From positions 6,575,001 to 6,639,000 of the forward strand of contig NZ_CP117709.1 of assembly GCF_028622875.1 (NCBI RefSeq): a DNA stretch of 64,000 nucleotides, given 5' to 3'. Each line of letters begins with the position of its first letter. Position 1 is the first letter of the stretch. A model generated the notes under the pieces. It ran no database searches. It was not told where the DNA came from and saw only the letters and a list, made by a program, of their open reading frames with translations. Shown piece after piece: positions 11,631 to 20,313 of the stretch. The translations under genes were made by a program, and so were the position numbers. This stretch comes from Streptomyces sp. MMBL 11-1. GTDB taxonomy: Bacteria > Actinomycetota > Actinomycetes > Streptomycetales > Streptomycetaceae.

Positions 11631-12233
11631 GTGGAGCAGTCCTCGACCATCACCCAGGCCCTGTCCGCTGTCGGACCCCGGCTCAAGCGGGTGCGCACAG
11701 CGCGCGGTGTCACCCTCGCCGCCCTGTCGCAGGCCACCGGCATCTCGAAGAGCACGCTGTCCCGCCTCGAATCGGGGCAGCGCCGCCCCAGTCTCGAACT
11801 GCTGCTGCCCATCGCCCAGGCCCACCAGGTCCCGCTCGACGAACTGGTCGGCGCCCCGGAGGTGGGCGATCCGCGCGTGCGGCTCAAGCCGCACGCGGTG
11901 AACGGCAACACCGTCCTGCCGCTGACCCGTCAGCCCGGTCCGCTGCAGAGCTACAAGATGGTCCTGCCGGCGAGCCGCGCCACCCCGGAGCTGTGCACCC
12001 ACGAGGGGTACGAATGGCTGTACGTGCTCTCCGGGCGGCTGCGGCTGGTCCTGGCCGACCACGACATCGTGCTCGACCCCGGCGAGGTGGCCGAGTTCGA
12101 GACGCGGCTGCCGCACTGGTTCGGCAGCACCGGGGACGGCCCGGTCGAGGTCCTGAGCCTCTTCGGGCAGCAGGGCGAGAGGATGCACATAAGAGCCCGG
12201 CCGACACGCCGGACGCCCGCCTCCGGCACCTGA
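11631..12233 (+). CDS. XRE-family regulator with C-terminal cupin domain
   Basis: The 200-residue protein joins an N-terminal helix-turn-helix (about residues 12-66; GVTLAALSQATGISKSTLSR) to a small-molecule-binding cupin barrel (about 105-185; HEGYEWLYVLSGRLRLVL, with DPGEVAEF in the second cupin motif). Such regulators usually sense a metabolite with the cupin and repress or activate neighbouring genes. It sits between the synthetase operon and the convergent thioredoxin-reductase-like gene and could control either. No binding site can be assigned from sequence alone. The GTG start lies at the predicted transcription start, so translation would be leaderless. Confidence 0.88.
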   Translation: MEQSSTITQALSAVGPRLKRVRTARGVTLAALSQATGISKSTLSRLESGQRRPSLELLLPIAQAHQVPLDELVGAPEVGDPRVRLKPHAVNGNTVLPLTRQPGPLQSYKMVLPASRATPELCTHEGYEWLYVLSGRLRLVLADHDIVLDPGEVAEFETRLPHWFGSTGDGPVEVLSLFGQQGERMHIRARPTRRTPASGT

Positions 12234-12285
12234 GCCGGGGCGGGCGCTGGGCGAACGCGGAGGTGAAGGTCTCCGGTCGGGCCAC

Positions 12286-13278
12286 TCAGGACGCGGGTAC
12301 GGGCGCTTCCGTCGACCGGTCGGCGGAAGCCCGGTGCTCAACGAGAGCGCGCTCGATCTCCTCGTCCACCAGGTCGTGGTTGAGGGCGAAGGCCGCGGCG
12401 GCACCCATACCGGCCGCCGTGACGGCCTGGGCGCGCGAGTCCACCACGTTGCCGACGGCCCACAGGCCGGGGCGGCTCGTGCGGCCCGCCCGGTCCGTGA
12501 CCAGCCAGCCCTGCTCGTTCTTCTCGCAGCCGAGCCCGTCGAAGGCCCCGTCGTTCGGAGTCATCGTCGGGAAGAGGAACACGCCGGCGCACTCCAGCGT
12601 CCGCCCGTCGGTGAGTTCCACCGCGTTGAGCCGGCCGTCCTTGGCGAGCAGGGTGGACACCGTCCCCTCGGCCACCTCGACCCCCCGCGCGTCCATCCGC
12701 TCCCGCTCCTCGTCGGTGAGCGGCCGACCGTGCGGGACGTACGTGATGTGGCTCGACCACTGGCGCAGCAGCAGAGCCTGCCCGGGGGACGCGGGGTGGA
12801 CACCGAGCACGACGATCGGCTGGTCACGGACCTCGTAGCCGTGGCAGTACGGGCAGAAGTGCACATCCTGCCCCCACATGGCGCGCACGCCGGGAAGGTC
12901 GGGCAGCTCGTCGTGCAGCCCCGTGGCGAGCACGACGTGCCGGGCGTCCAGCGTCGCGCCTCCGGCGAGCCGCACCACATACCCTCCGGTCTCCGCGGCC
13001 TCCACCTGATCCACCCGGCCGTCGACGTGGACGGCGCCGTAGCGCGCTATCTCCGCACGGCCGACCTCCAGCACGGTGAGCGGGGGAACACCGTCGCGCG
13101 AGAGGAAGCTGTGCATATGGGCCGAGGGAGCGTTGCGGGGCTCCCCGGCGTCGACGACGGCGACGGTTCGACGGGCCCGGGCGAGCACGAGCGCTGCGTT
13201 CAGCCCGCCCGCCCCGCCACCTATCACGATGACGTCATACGAAGTCCGGGTGTTCGTGGTGTTGTTGGCGCCGGTCAT
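12286..13278 (-). CDS. Thioredoxin-reductase-like FAD oxidoreductase with CPYC, candidate dithiol oxidase
   Basis: The 330-residue protein has an N-terminal FAD fold (GGGAGG, residues 20-25), a redox pair Cys142-Pro-Tyr-Cys145 followed by HGYEV, and a C-terminal second FAD motif. It belongs to the thioredoxin-reductase-like group that includes the disulfide-forming enzymes of holomycin (HlmI), gliotoxin (GliT) and romidepsin (DepH), but also many general flavoproteins. A perfect GGAGGTGAT lies before the ATG at 13278; a longer open frame upstream lacks support. Being next to a likely dithiolopyrrolone cluster, it may close the ene-dithiol to the disulfide and protect the host. That assignment is inference; a general thiol-redox role is the alternative. 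Confidence 0.85.
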   Translation of the reverse strand: MTGANNTTNTRTSYDVIVIGGGAGGLNAALVLARARRTVAVVDAGEPRNAPSAHMHSFLSRDGVPPLTVLEVGRAEIARYGAVHVDGRVDQVEAAETGGYVVRLAGGATLDARHVVLATGLHDELPDLPGVRAMWGQDVHFCPYCHGYEVRDQPIVVLGVHPASPGQALLLRQWSSHITYVPHGRPLTDEERERMDARGVEVAEGTVSTLLAKDGRLNAVELTDGRTLECAGVFLFPTMTPNDGAFDGLGCEKNEQGWLVTDRAGRTSRPGLWAVGNVVDSRAQAVTAAGMGAAAAFALNHDLVDEEIERALVEHRASADRSTEAPVPAS

Positions 13279-13523
13279 GGCGATCACCTCCGCCGCAAGG
13301 GTGCGATGCGGACCACCACCGCGCAATCTTTGTTGCCGTTTCCGGGACACGGGCCGGGCGTCCCCCCGCCGAAGCGTGGCGGGGTGCGGCCGGCCCGACG
13401 ATGTGTCAGTGGTGCCTCCTAGGTTGATGGTCACGACGGGTGGTCGGGGAGATCCGACCGCCCCGTCCGTCACGCCCTGCGCGGAAACGGTCCGTGCGGG
13501 GCGAAGAGGAGGGGACCACACAG

Positions 13524-14921
13524 ATGAAGACTCGACGACGAGTGGGCAGGGCCGCGCTCACCGCGGCCCTGGGGCTGTCGCTCCTGGGCGTCGGGGCGCC
13601 CGCCGCGAGCGCGGACGCCAACAGCGGCGCACTGCCGATCAGCTCGTACAAGGACATCGTGGTCGACGGCGACCACCAGCACGTCTTCCTCAGCGACCCG
13701 GTCGGCGGGAGCGTCCTGGTGACCGACTACCAGGGCCGGGTCGTGCGGCGTATCGACGGCGCGGCCGGCGCCTGGGGGCTCGCCCTGTCCGCGGACTCCG
13801 GGACGCTCTACGTGGCGTTGCGGGACGCCGGGGCGATCGCTGCCGTGGACACCGCCACCCTGCGGGAGACCGCGCGGTTCGAGACCGGCACCGGGGCGGG
13901 CGCGTACGCCGGCCCCACCTCACTGGCGACGGCCGGCGGGCAGCTCTGGTTCGGCTACGCCAAGGACACCTGGACGGGCGCGCTCGGCTCCGTGGACCTC
14001 TCGGACACCGAGCCGAAGGTCACCCTGGACCATGTCATGGACGATTTCGGGGGCTTCCCGCACCTGGCGGCCTCCCCGGCCGACCCGGATCTCCTGGTGG
14101 CCGCCGAGGCCGACGGCAACTCGGTCGCCGTCGCGTTGTACGACGTGGGTTCCGGGCGGGCCGAGCGGCGCGAGCAGCAGGTCGGCCCCGGCCCCGCGGG
14201 CTGCTCCAGCCTCCAGGACCTCTCACTGACGCCGGACGCGCGGCAGGTGGTCGTCTCCTGCGCCGAGCCCGACGCGCACCAGGTGTTCAGCACCACGGAC
14301 CTGACCCACCAGGGCCAGTACGCGGTCGGCGGCAACCCCGTCGCGGTGACCGTCGCCCCGGACGGCACGATAGCCACCGGCACCTACGCCGGCGGCGGAC
14401 AGCCGGACGTCTCGCTCTTCACGCCGGGCGAGGAGGCGGCGTTCAAGGACTGGGACCTCCCGGCGACCTCGGAGGAGTTGTACGCGCCCGAGGACAGGCT
14501 CCGCCCGGCGGGCCTGGCCTGGGCGCCCGACGGCGGGCGTCTTTTCGCGGTCACCGAGATCGGCGCGGGCCCCTCCACGTCCGTGGGGCTGCGGGTCCTG
14601 GACATGCCGCAGGTCGCCACCAGCCTCACCCTCACGGCCCCCGCCACCTCACCGCGCAACCACGACCTGACACTGACGGGGCGTGTGGTCTCGCCCGTCC
14701 CTCTCGCGGCGGGCAGCACCGTCGACGTCGTACGGCTCGATGACCCGTCGCTCGGCGAGGGCATTCACATCGGCACCGCCCCCGTGGCCGCCGACGGCTC
14801 CTTCAGCTTCGTCGACGTGCCACGCGCGAAAGGCTCCGTGCGGTACACCGCCCACTATTACGGCGACACGCGGCACGCCTACTCGTACGGCTCGGTCACG
14901 GTGGACATCGTCTCGGACTGA
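13524..14921 (+). CDS. Secreted YncE-like beta-propeller protein with Ig-like C terminus
   Basis: The 465-residue protein opens with a clear Sec signal peptide: MKTRRR, a hydrophobic core, and likely cleavage after PAASA near residue 28. The body has repeated strand units of the YVTN/YncE type, such as DGDHQHVFLSDP, DSGTLYVALRD and PDGGRLFAVTE. The last 90 residues form an Ig-like strand-rich domain (TLTGRVVSPVPLAAGS). No enzyme motif is visible, so binding or scaffolding outside the cell is likely. GAGGAGGGG precedes the ATG at 13524. It is divergent from the thioredoxin-reductase-like gene, and the 245-base gap between them must hold both promoters, but I see no convincing hexamers. Confidence 0.8.
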   Translation: MKTRRRVGRAALTAALGLSLLGVGAPAASADANSGALPISSYKDIVVDGDHQHVFLSDPVGGSVLVTDYQGRVVRRIDGAAGAWGLALSADSGTLYVALRDAGAIAAVDTATLRETARFETGTGAGAYAGPTSLATAGGQLWFGYAKDTWTGALGSVDLSDTEPKVTLDHVMDDFGGFPHLAASPADPDLLVAAEADGNSVAVALYDVGSGRAERREQQVGPGPAGCSSLQDLSLTPDARQVVVSCAEPDAHQVFSTTDLTHQGQYAVGGNPVAVTVAPDGTIATGTYAGGGQPDVSLFTPGEEAAFKDWDLPATSEELYAPEDRLRPAGLAWAPDGGRLFAVTEIGAGPSTSVGLRVLDMPQVATSLTLTAPATSPRNHDLTLTGRVVSPVPLAAGSTVDVVRLDDPSLGEGIHIGTAPVAADGSFSFVDVPRAKGSVRYTAHYYGDTRHAYSYGSVTVDIVSD

Positions 14922-14960
14922 CCGCCGGCGGGCCCGAAGTCCCAGAGGTGCCGCCGCACT

Positions 14961-14994
14961 CCCCACCGACCTGCCGCGTCGCAGGTCGGTGGGG
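14961..14994 (+). terminator. Terminator after the secreted propeller gene
   Basis: CCCCACCGACCTGC (14961-14974) is perfectly inverted at 14981-14994 around a 6-base loop. It is 39 bases past the stop codon. Confidence 0.9.
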
Positions 14995-15163
14995 CAAGCC
15001 GGCCGGTCCCGTGCCGCACCGCACGGTGTTCGCGTCATCCGAATGGAGCGGCCCACGGGTGGCGAGGGGCCGGCCGGCCGAAAATGAGGAGGAGCGGCAG
15101 ACGCCATCGGCCGGGATTCCGGTTCGAGAGCGTTGACGATCAAGAGAGAGGGGACGTCTCCAC

Positions 15164-15841
15164 GTGGGTGATGCCGTCGGACAGATGCTGGCTCCAGCCG
15201 TCGGTATCGCCATCAGTCCCGTCCCGCTGATCGCGATCGTGCTGATGCTCTCCACCCCGAGGGCGCGCGCCAACGGCACGGCCTTCGCCGTGGCCTGGGT
15301 GGTGACCCTGGGGGCGATCACCACCGTCGTCCTGCTGTTCGGCGCCGGGGCCGGAGCCGACACGGACTCCGGCCCCGCCACCTGGACCGCATGGCTCAAA
15401 CTGGCCCTCGGCGTGCTGTTCCTGCTCCTTGCCGTCAAGCAGTGGCGGGGACGACCGGCGCCGGGCCACGAGGCGGCGACACCGAAGTGGATGACGACCA
15501 TCGGCTCCTTCACCCCCGGCAAGTCCGCCGCGATGGCCGCGGTACTGGCCGGACTGAACCCGAAGAACCTCGCCCTGGCCATCGGCGGTGCGGTGTCCAT
15601 CGCCTCCAGCCCGACCACTGCCGGAGGTGAGGCCGCCGCGGCGGCGCTGTTCGTCATGGTCGGTTCCCTGTGCACGCTGCTCCCGCTGGGTGTCTACTTC
15701 CTCGGCGGTGAGCGCGCCGTCGGAACGCTGCAGTCCTGGAAGGCGTGGATGGGCGCTCACAACGCCGCGATCATGACGGTTCTCCTGCTGGTCCTCGGAG
15801 CCAAGTACCTCGGGGACGCGATCAGCGCTCTGACCTCCTGA
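15164..15841 (+). CDS. GAP/Sap-family polytopic membrane protein
   Basis: The 225-residue protein has about six membrane helices. The first is SPVPLIAIVLMLSTPRARAN, the signature of the GAP (Sap, sulfolipid-addressing) family, and a conserved AGLNPKNLALA is in the middle. Relatives in mycobacteria help move lipids across the membrane. In Streptomyces the function is unknown. The GTG at 15164 follows GAGAGAGGGGACG. It stands alone between a terminator and a convergent metal-transport gene. Confidence 0.8.
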   Translation: MGDAVGQMLAPAVGIAISPVPLIAIVLMLSTPRARANGTAFAVAWVVTLGAITTVVLLFGAGAGADTDSGPATWTAWLKLALGVLFLLLAVKQWRGRPAPGHEAATPKWMTTIGSFTPGKSAAMAAVLAGLNPKNLALAIGGAVSIASSPTTAGGEAAAAALFVMVGSLCTLLPLGVYFLGGERAVGTLQSWKAWMGAHNAAIMTVLLLVLGAKYLGDAISALTS

Positions 15842-15879
15842 GTGTTCCGCGCGCCACCACGCCGAGGCGAGCCGTGTGG

Positions 15880-16644
15880 TCACTGGAGGAGGAGGGCGAC
15901 CACGACGCCGGTGGCGGTGATGACGCCGATGAAGCGGTGGTTGAGGTGGAAGGCTTCGGGGATCATGGTCTCGGCCAGCATCGCGAGCACTCCTCCCGCG
16001 GCGAGAGCGGTCAGGCCCGCGAGGAAGGTGCCGCCGGCGTCGGCGAACGCGACGGCACCGAGGACCGCCGCGAGGGTGGAGGTGGCGACGACGGTGCTCC
16101 AGACCCCGAGTACGTAGGTGCGGGACCGGCCCGCTTGGCGCATGCCGCTCGCGCTGGAGATGCCCTGGGGGATGTTGGCCAGGAAGAAACCGGCGACCAG
16201 GGCGACCGGAGCCCCCGAGCCGCCGGTGGTGGCGACGGTGAGGCCGATCGCGATGGATTCGGGGATCCCGTCGATCAGCGCTCCCACCGCGATCGCGGTG
16301 CCGCTTCCGGGCGCCTGTTCTTCGGTGGGTTGGGCCACGCATGCGCCGCACCGCTTGCGGTGGGCGGCCTCGCGTTGTTCGAGCCCCCGGTTGATGGTGG
16401 AGAACAGCAGGGCGCCCAGGAGGAACCCGATCGCGGTGGCGGGGGCGGAGCCGTGCTCATGGGAGTCGACGAGCAGTTCGAGGGTGAGCACGGCGATGAG
16501 CACGCCGGCGCCGAACCCGGTGACGGTCGCGATGGCGCGGTGGCTCAGGCGGTCGGTGTAGCCCACGATCGCGCCGAGCAGCAACCCGATGGCGGCGAGC
16601 AGGCCGATCAGGCCGGCGGCCAGGAAGGTGGGCACGGTCAGCAC
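15880..16644 (-). CDS. ZIP-family metal transporter
   Basis: The 254-residue membrane protein has about eight helices, with the ZIP metal-site motifs GALIDGIPESIAIG (helix 4) and AETMIPEAFHL (late helix). A loop rich in Cys and Glu (HRKRCGACVAQPTEEQ) lies in the middle and may bind metal. ZIP proteins carry zinc or other divalent metals into the cytoplasm; GufA-like members of unclear specificity are the nearest type. It starts with GTG at 16644, overlapping the upstream small gene by seven bases, so the two are translated together. Confidence 0.85.
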   Translation of the reverse strand: MLTVPTFLAAGLIGLLAAIGLLLGAIVGYTDRLSHRAIATVTGFGAGVLIAVLTLELLVDSHEHGSAPATAIGFLLGALLFSTINRGLEQREAAHRKRCGACVAQPTEEQAPGSGTAIAVGALIDGIPESIAIGLTVATTGGSGAPVALVAGFFLANIPQGISSASGMRQAGRSRTYVLGVWSTVVATSTLAAVLGAVAFADAGGTFLAGLTALAAGGVLAMLAETMIPEAFHLNHRFIGVITATGVVVALLLQ

Positions 16645-16865
16645 GCCCCGGAGCGAGGGCGACGGCCGGGAACGGGGACGGTGTGCAGGCCGACGATCCG
16701 GGCGAGCCGCCTGTCGAGCCCGCTGACGCAGGTCCGGACCGCGTCGTCGTTCGGGCCGAGGCCGGTGGCCGACGCCTGGAAGCTGTCCTCACGCCGAGGT
16801 GCGATCAGCGGTTCCAGGCGTGTGGCGGTGCGGCAGGCGAGGACGACGGCACGGTCGTCGTTCAC
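16638..16865 (-). CDS. Small protein of unknown function, coupled to the ZIP gene
   Basis: The 75-residue basic protein has no recognised family. Its stop lies inside the start region of the ZIP transporter gene (shared bases GTGCTGA), the usual sign of translational coupling in this genus, and AGGAG precedes its GTG start. The protein is soluble, without signal or membrane helix, and has three Cys residues and several Asp/His that could bind metal, but no clear motif. It may act with the transporter. Confidence 0.5.
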   Translation of the reverse strand: MNDDRAVVLACRTATRLEPLIAPRREDSFQASATGLGPNDDAVRTCVSGLDRRLARIVGLHTVPVPGRRPRSGAC

Positions 16866-17296
16866 GGGGCTCTCCTGAGATCAGGCCCAGCATGTTCGTG
16901 GACCGCGGGAATCGTCCGGCTGTTGACAGAGCTCGATGAGAAGTATGGGGATATTCGGCGTCATTATCTGGCATTCCGGTCGCAAGGGCGCCGCTCTCCA
17001 TGGGTGTGGCGGGGGTCGACAGGGTGACGGTGTGGGGCGGTGACCGGGTGTGCTGTGCGGCCGGACCTTCGAGCGGGATGCCTGCCCGTGGGCCTGTTCG
17101 GTCGGTGGCCTGACGGGCTCGGCATCCGATCCCTGGGCGCACTCGTGCGCGCGGGTGATACTCGGCGGCTCAACCAGGTGATCCGCCCGCACGGGGTGGT
17201 GCCGCCGTGGTGATCCGCCGCCCTGCTCGTGTTTCCTCCTCGGGTGGTCGTGAGCTCGGCCGTGCGACCGCCGGCCCCGAGGAGGAACGGTGTCCG
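16866..17296. other. Gene-free region between divergent genes
   Basis: No convincing gene is present. A TTGACA hexamer occurs at 16923-16928, with TATGGG 15 bases later on the plus strand; this is a short spacer, so it is a weak promoter candidate for the epimerase group. The stretch around 16940-16980 is less GC-rich than its surroundings, as expected of a promoter region serving both sides. Confidence 0.4.
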
Positions 17297-18607
17297 TTGA
17301 CGCGTAGAGGAACGGGTGCGGCGGTGGTGCTGGGCACCCGGCCCGAGGTGGTGAAGCTGGCCGGCGTGATCCGCGGGCTCGGCGACGCGGCCCGGGTCGT
17401 GCACACGGGACAGCACTACAACGACGCCCTGTCGGGCGGAATCTTCCGCGGGCTGGGACTGCCGGAGCCGCAGACGAGGATCCGGCGGATCGGCGGTCTG
17501 CCCCGCGTCGGGCAAGTGAGCTCCATGATCGACCAGCTCGGCCGGGTGTTCGAGGCCGAGCGTCCCGCCGTCGTGGTGGTACAGGGGGACACCAACTCCG
17601 CTTCGGCCGCCGCCCAGGCCGCTCACTACCTGGGTATCGAGGTGCTCCACGTGGAGGCGGGGCTCCGCTCGCACGACCGGACCATGCCGGAGGAGATCAA
17701 CCGCCGGATCATCGGCGTGCTCGCCGACGTGCACTGCGCGCCCACCCGGGGCGCCGTCGCGCATCTACGGGCCGAAGGCGTCGCCCGGGAACGTATCCAC
17801 CTCACCGGCAACACCGTCGTCGAAGCGGTTCTCGCCTCGCTGCCCGGTCCCGTAGCGAGGGCGGCCGTGCTGCGGGAGCACCGGGTGCGCCCCGGCGGGT
17901 TCGTCCTCGCCACCGTGCACCGCCCGGAGAACACCGACGACCCGGTGCGGCTCGGACAGCTCCTCGGCGAACTGGCCGGGCTCGGGCTGCCGGTGCTGCT
18001 GCCGATCCACCCGCGGACCGCCGCGCGGGCACGGCAGTACGAGCTGGGCCGGCGGCTGTCCGCGTTGCGCGTGGTCGATCCGGTCGATCACGCCACCTTC
18101 CTCGCCCTGGCGCACGGGGCACGCCTGCTGATCTCCGACTCCGGCGGCGTACAGGAGGAGTGCACGGTGATCAAGAAGCCGCTGGTCGTCGTCCGCAACA
18201 ACACCGAGCGCCCGGAGGCGATGGACAGCGGCTTCGCCGTGCTGGCCGCACCGGGCCCGGAAGTCGGTTCGCGGGCCCGCGCCCTGCTCGCGGACCCGGG
18301 TCTCGCGGCCCGGCTCGCGGCCCGGCCCTCGCCCTTCGGTGACGGCCGGGCCAGTGAACGCATCGTGGAGATCACCCGCGCACTCGTCGAACGAGCGCTG
18401 CCCCGTACACGCCGGGCCGTCGAGCAACCAGCCGTGGCGGCTCCCGGCGCCTGTCCCGCCACGCTGCCCCTTCCGGTCGGAGCTCCGACCGGCCCTCATC
18501 CTCCTGGAGGCAACCCATGTACCGACCACCCCACGCCGGCGGAGCCGCGGCCGGAGGCGTTCTCGCCGCGACGGGAAGCGGCGACAGTCTCCACCTCGTC
18601 GTGCTGA
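17297..18607 (+). CDS. wecB: UDP-N-acetylglucosamine 2-epimerase (non-hydrolysing)
   Basis: The protein opens with the family signature GTRPEVVK and shows HTGQHYND, VQGDTNSA, EAGLRSHDRTMPEEINRR and the C-terminal SDSGGVQEE substrate loop. The enzyme converts UDP-GlcNAc to UDP-ManNAc for surface polysaccharides or teichoic-type polymers. The start is uncertain: TTG at 17297 with GGAGG at 17281-17285 was chosen, and GTG at 17324 is possible. The conserved domain ends near 18400. The last 60 or so residues are proline-rich and unconserved, and overlap a small gene read in another frame (18517-18684). The neighbours are a glycosyltransferase and a large membrane protein, which suggests a cell-surface glycan group. 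Confidence 0.85.
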   Translation: MTRRGTGAAVVLGTRPEVVKLAGVIRGLGDAARVVHTGQHYNDALSGGIFRGLGLPEPQTRIRRIGGLPRVGQVSSMIDQLGRVFEAERPAVVVVQGDTNSASAAAQAAHYLGIEVLHVEAGLRSHDRTMPEEINRRIIGVLADVHCAPTRGAVAHLRAEGVARERIHLTGNTVVEAVLASLPGPVARAAVLREHRVRPGGFVLATVHRPENTDDPVRLGQLLGELAGLGLPVLLPIHPRTAARARQYELGRRLSALRVVDPVDHATFLALAHGARLLISDSGGVQEECTVIKKPLVVVRNNTERPEAMDSGFAVLAAPGPEVGSRARALLADPGLAARLAARPSPFGDGRASERIVEITRALVERALPRTRRAVEQPAVAAPGACPATLPLPVGAPTGPHPPGGNPCTDHPTPAEPRPEAFSPRREAATVSTSSC

Positions 18608-18684
18608 GCATGGTGTCCCTGGCCCTCGTCGTGTCCGGAGTCTGGATGATCCGTGCCGCGCGGAGCCGCATGGCGGGCGTCTGA
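18517..18684 (+). CDS. Tiny single-pass membrane protein (55 residues)
   Basis: ATG at 18517 follows a good ribosome binding site (CCTGGAGG, 18503-18510). The 55-residue product has a glycine/alanine-rich N terminus and one hydrophobic helix (LHLVVLSMVSLALVVSGVWM), followed by a basic tail (RAARSRMAGV), giving a positive-inside orientation. It overlaps the 3' end of the epimerase frame by 91 bases. Size, ribosome binding site and topology favour a real gene. It may be a small partner of the glycosyltransferase that follows. Its function is unknown. Confidence 0.55.
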   Translation: MYRPPHAGGAAAGGVLAATGSGDSLHLVVLSMVSLALVVSGVWMIRAARSRMAGV

Positions 18685-18824
18685 CCGCCGTGCACAGGGC
18701 CGCCGCCCACCGGCCGCCCCGACGCGGGCCGGTGGACCCGCCCGTGTGACCGGTCACCGGGCCGGCCCCGAGACGTCGTGCGGGACCGGCCCGCGTGACC
18801 GATTTCCCAGGAGGGACCCACGAC

Positions 18825-20228
18825 ATGGGTGATTCCCCGAGCACCGTGGTCACCGCCACGATGACGCTCTTCCTCGTACTGGCCGTCCTCTCCGTCAGCT
18901 ATCTGCTGGCTCTCGTCGTCCCCTTCGTCCGCAGCAGATCCCGGCCACCGGGGGACGCGTCACGCTTCGACTGGCACATCCTGGTGCCCTGCCTGAACGA
19001 GGCCGCGGTGATCGGCGAGACCCTGACCCGGCTGCGGGACGCCTTCCCCCACGCCCACCTGTGGATCGTGGACGACGCCTCCGACGACGACACCGCCGCC
19101 ATCGTCACCCGGTACCGGAGGAGCGATCCCCAGCTCCACCTGGTGCCCCGGCGGCTGCCCCACGCCCGCAGCGGCAAGGGCGACGCACTCAACGCCGCCT
19201 ACCGCGCACTGGTCGCCACGCCTGCCGGGAGCAGCCCGTCCGGCAGAGTGGTCGTCGGGGTCTTCGACGCCGACGGCATCCCCGCCCCCGGCTGCCTGGA
19301 CGTCGTCGCCTCGCCCCACCTCCTCGGCGACCCCGCGGTGGACGCGGTCCAGATCGAGGTCCGGATGCGCAACAGGAACGAGCGACGCCCGTTCCCCGAC
19401 GCGGGCCCGCTCCGCAACCTCGTCGCCCGCACCCTCGTGCGGATGCAGGACATCGAGTTCCGGGCCGCCGTGCCCGCCCTCCAGGCCGGCCGCGCCATCA
19501 CCGGCACCGTGTCGCTCGGCGGCAACGGCCAGTTCGTCACGCTCGACGCGCTGCGCCTGCTCGACGACGACCCCGGCCGGGGCGGGCCCTGGCACAACTC
19601 GCTGCTCGACGACTACGAACTCGCCCTGCACCTGGCCCTCGCGGGCCGCAGGACGGCCTTCACCCGCGACACCTGGGTCGAACAGGAAGGTCTGTGGGAC
19701 GCGGGCCGGCTGCTCGTCCAGCGCACCCGGTGGAGCCAGGGCACGATGCAGTGCGCCCGCCACCTCCGCACGGTCTGGCTCTCCCGTCGGCTGTCCACCC
19801 CGGCCGCGGCCGAGATCAGCTACTCCCTCCTCCAGCCGTGGCTCCAGCTCCTGGTCAGCGCGGTCTGCCCCGCACTGGTGCTTCTCGCCGCAGTCCATGC
19901 GATCGGCCAGGCGGGCGGCACGGGCATCGTCGGACAGGGGGTCCAGTGGTGGCCCATCGCGGGCTACATCCTCCTGGCCGTGGTCCAGTTCGGCATGTGG
20001 GGCCCGCTCTACCGGGCAAAGTGTGAACCCGCACACGGATTCTGGCGCAGTGTCGGCTGGGGCTTCGCGTACACGGCGTACGTCTGGTGCTACTCGGCGG
20101 CGACCTGGCGGGCGCTGATCCGGCACGTGCGGGGGCACGGGGCGTGGGCCAAGACCCGCCGCAACGCCGAGGGCGCCGTCCCCGCACAGGCCCCCGCCGC
20201 GCCCCTGAAGGAAACCGAGCTCCTCTGA
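18825..20228 (+). CDS. Processive family 2 glycosyltransferase, membrane-bound
   Basis: The 467-residue protein has an N-terminal membrane helix, then a GT2 domain with the nucleotide-sugar motifs DDASDDDT (about 82-89) and FDADG (about 147-151), and the acceptor/processivity motif QRTRW (about 299-303). Two to four membrane helices follow in the C-terminal third. This is the layout of cellulose- and hyaluronan-synthase-like enzymes that both build and extrude a polysaccharide. AGGAGGG precedes ATG 18825, so the GTG 30 bases upstream was not used. Its place after a UDP-GlcNAc 2-epimerase suggests that ManNAc- or GlcNAc-containing sugar nucleotides are substrates; this is inference. Confidence 0.85.
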   Translation: MGDSPSTVVTATMTLFLVLAVLSVSYLLALVVPFVRSRSRPPGDASRFDWHILVPCLNEAAVIGETLTRLRDAFPHAHLWIVDDASDDDTAAIVTRYRRSDPQLHLVPRRLPHARSGKGDALNAAYRALVATPAGSSPSGRVVVGVFDADGIPAPGCLDVVASPHLLGDPAVDAVQIEVRMRNRNERRPFPDAGPLRNLVARTLVRMQDIEFRAAVPALQAGRAITGTVSLGGNGQFVTLDALRLLDDDPGRGGPWHNSLLDDYELALHLALAGRRTAFTRDTWVEQEGLWDAGRLLVQRTRWSQGTMQCARHLRTVWLSRRLSTPAAAEISYSLLQPWLQLLVSAVCPALVLLAAVHAIGQAGGTGIVGQGVQWWPIAGYILLAVVQFGMWGPLYRAKCEPAHGFWRSVGWGFAYTAYVWCYSAATWRALIRHVRGHGAWAKTRRNAEGAVPAQAPAAPLKETELL

Positions 20229-20313
20229 CCCCCGCTCCACCGACGAGGCCGGGCCCACCCGTCGGAATCCGGCCGGCCGGCCACGGCCACGGACTGGCGG
20301 CCGAGAGCCGCGA

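Noticed and set aside
16881..17192. Possible 103-residue minus-strand gene
   Set aside because: No ribosome binding site, and the translation is Pro/Arg/Ser-rich with no motif, in a likely promoter region.
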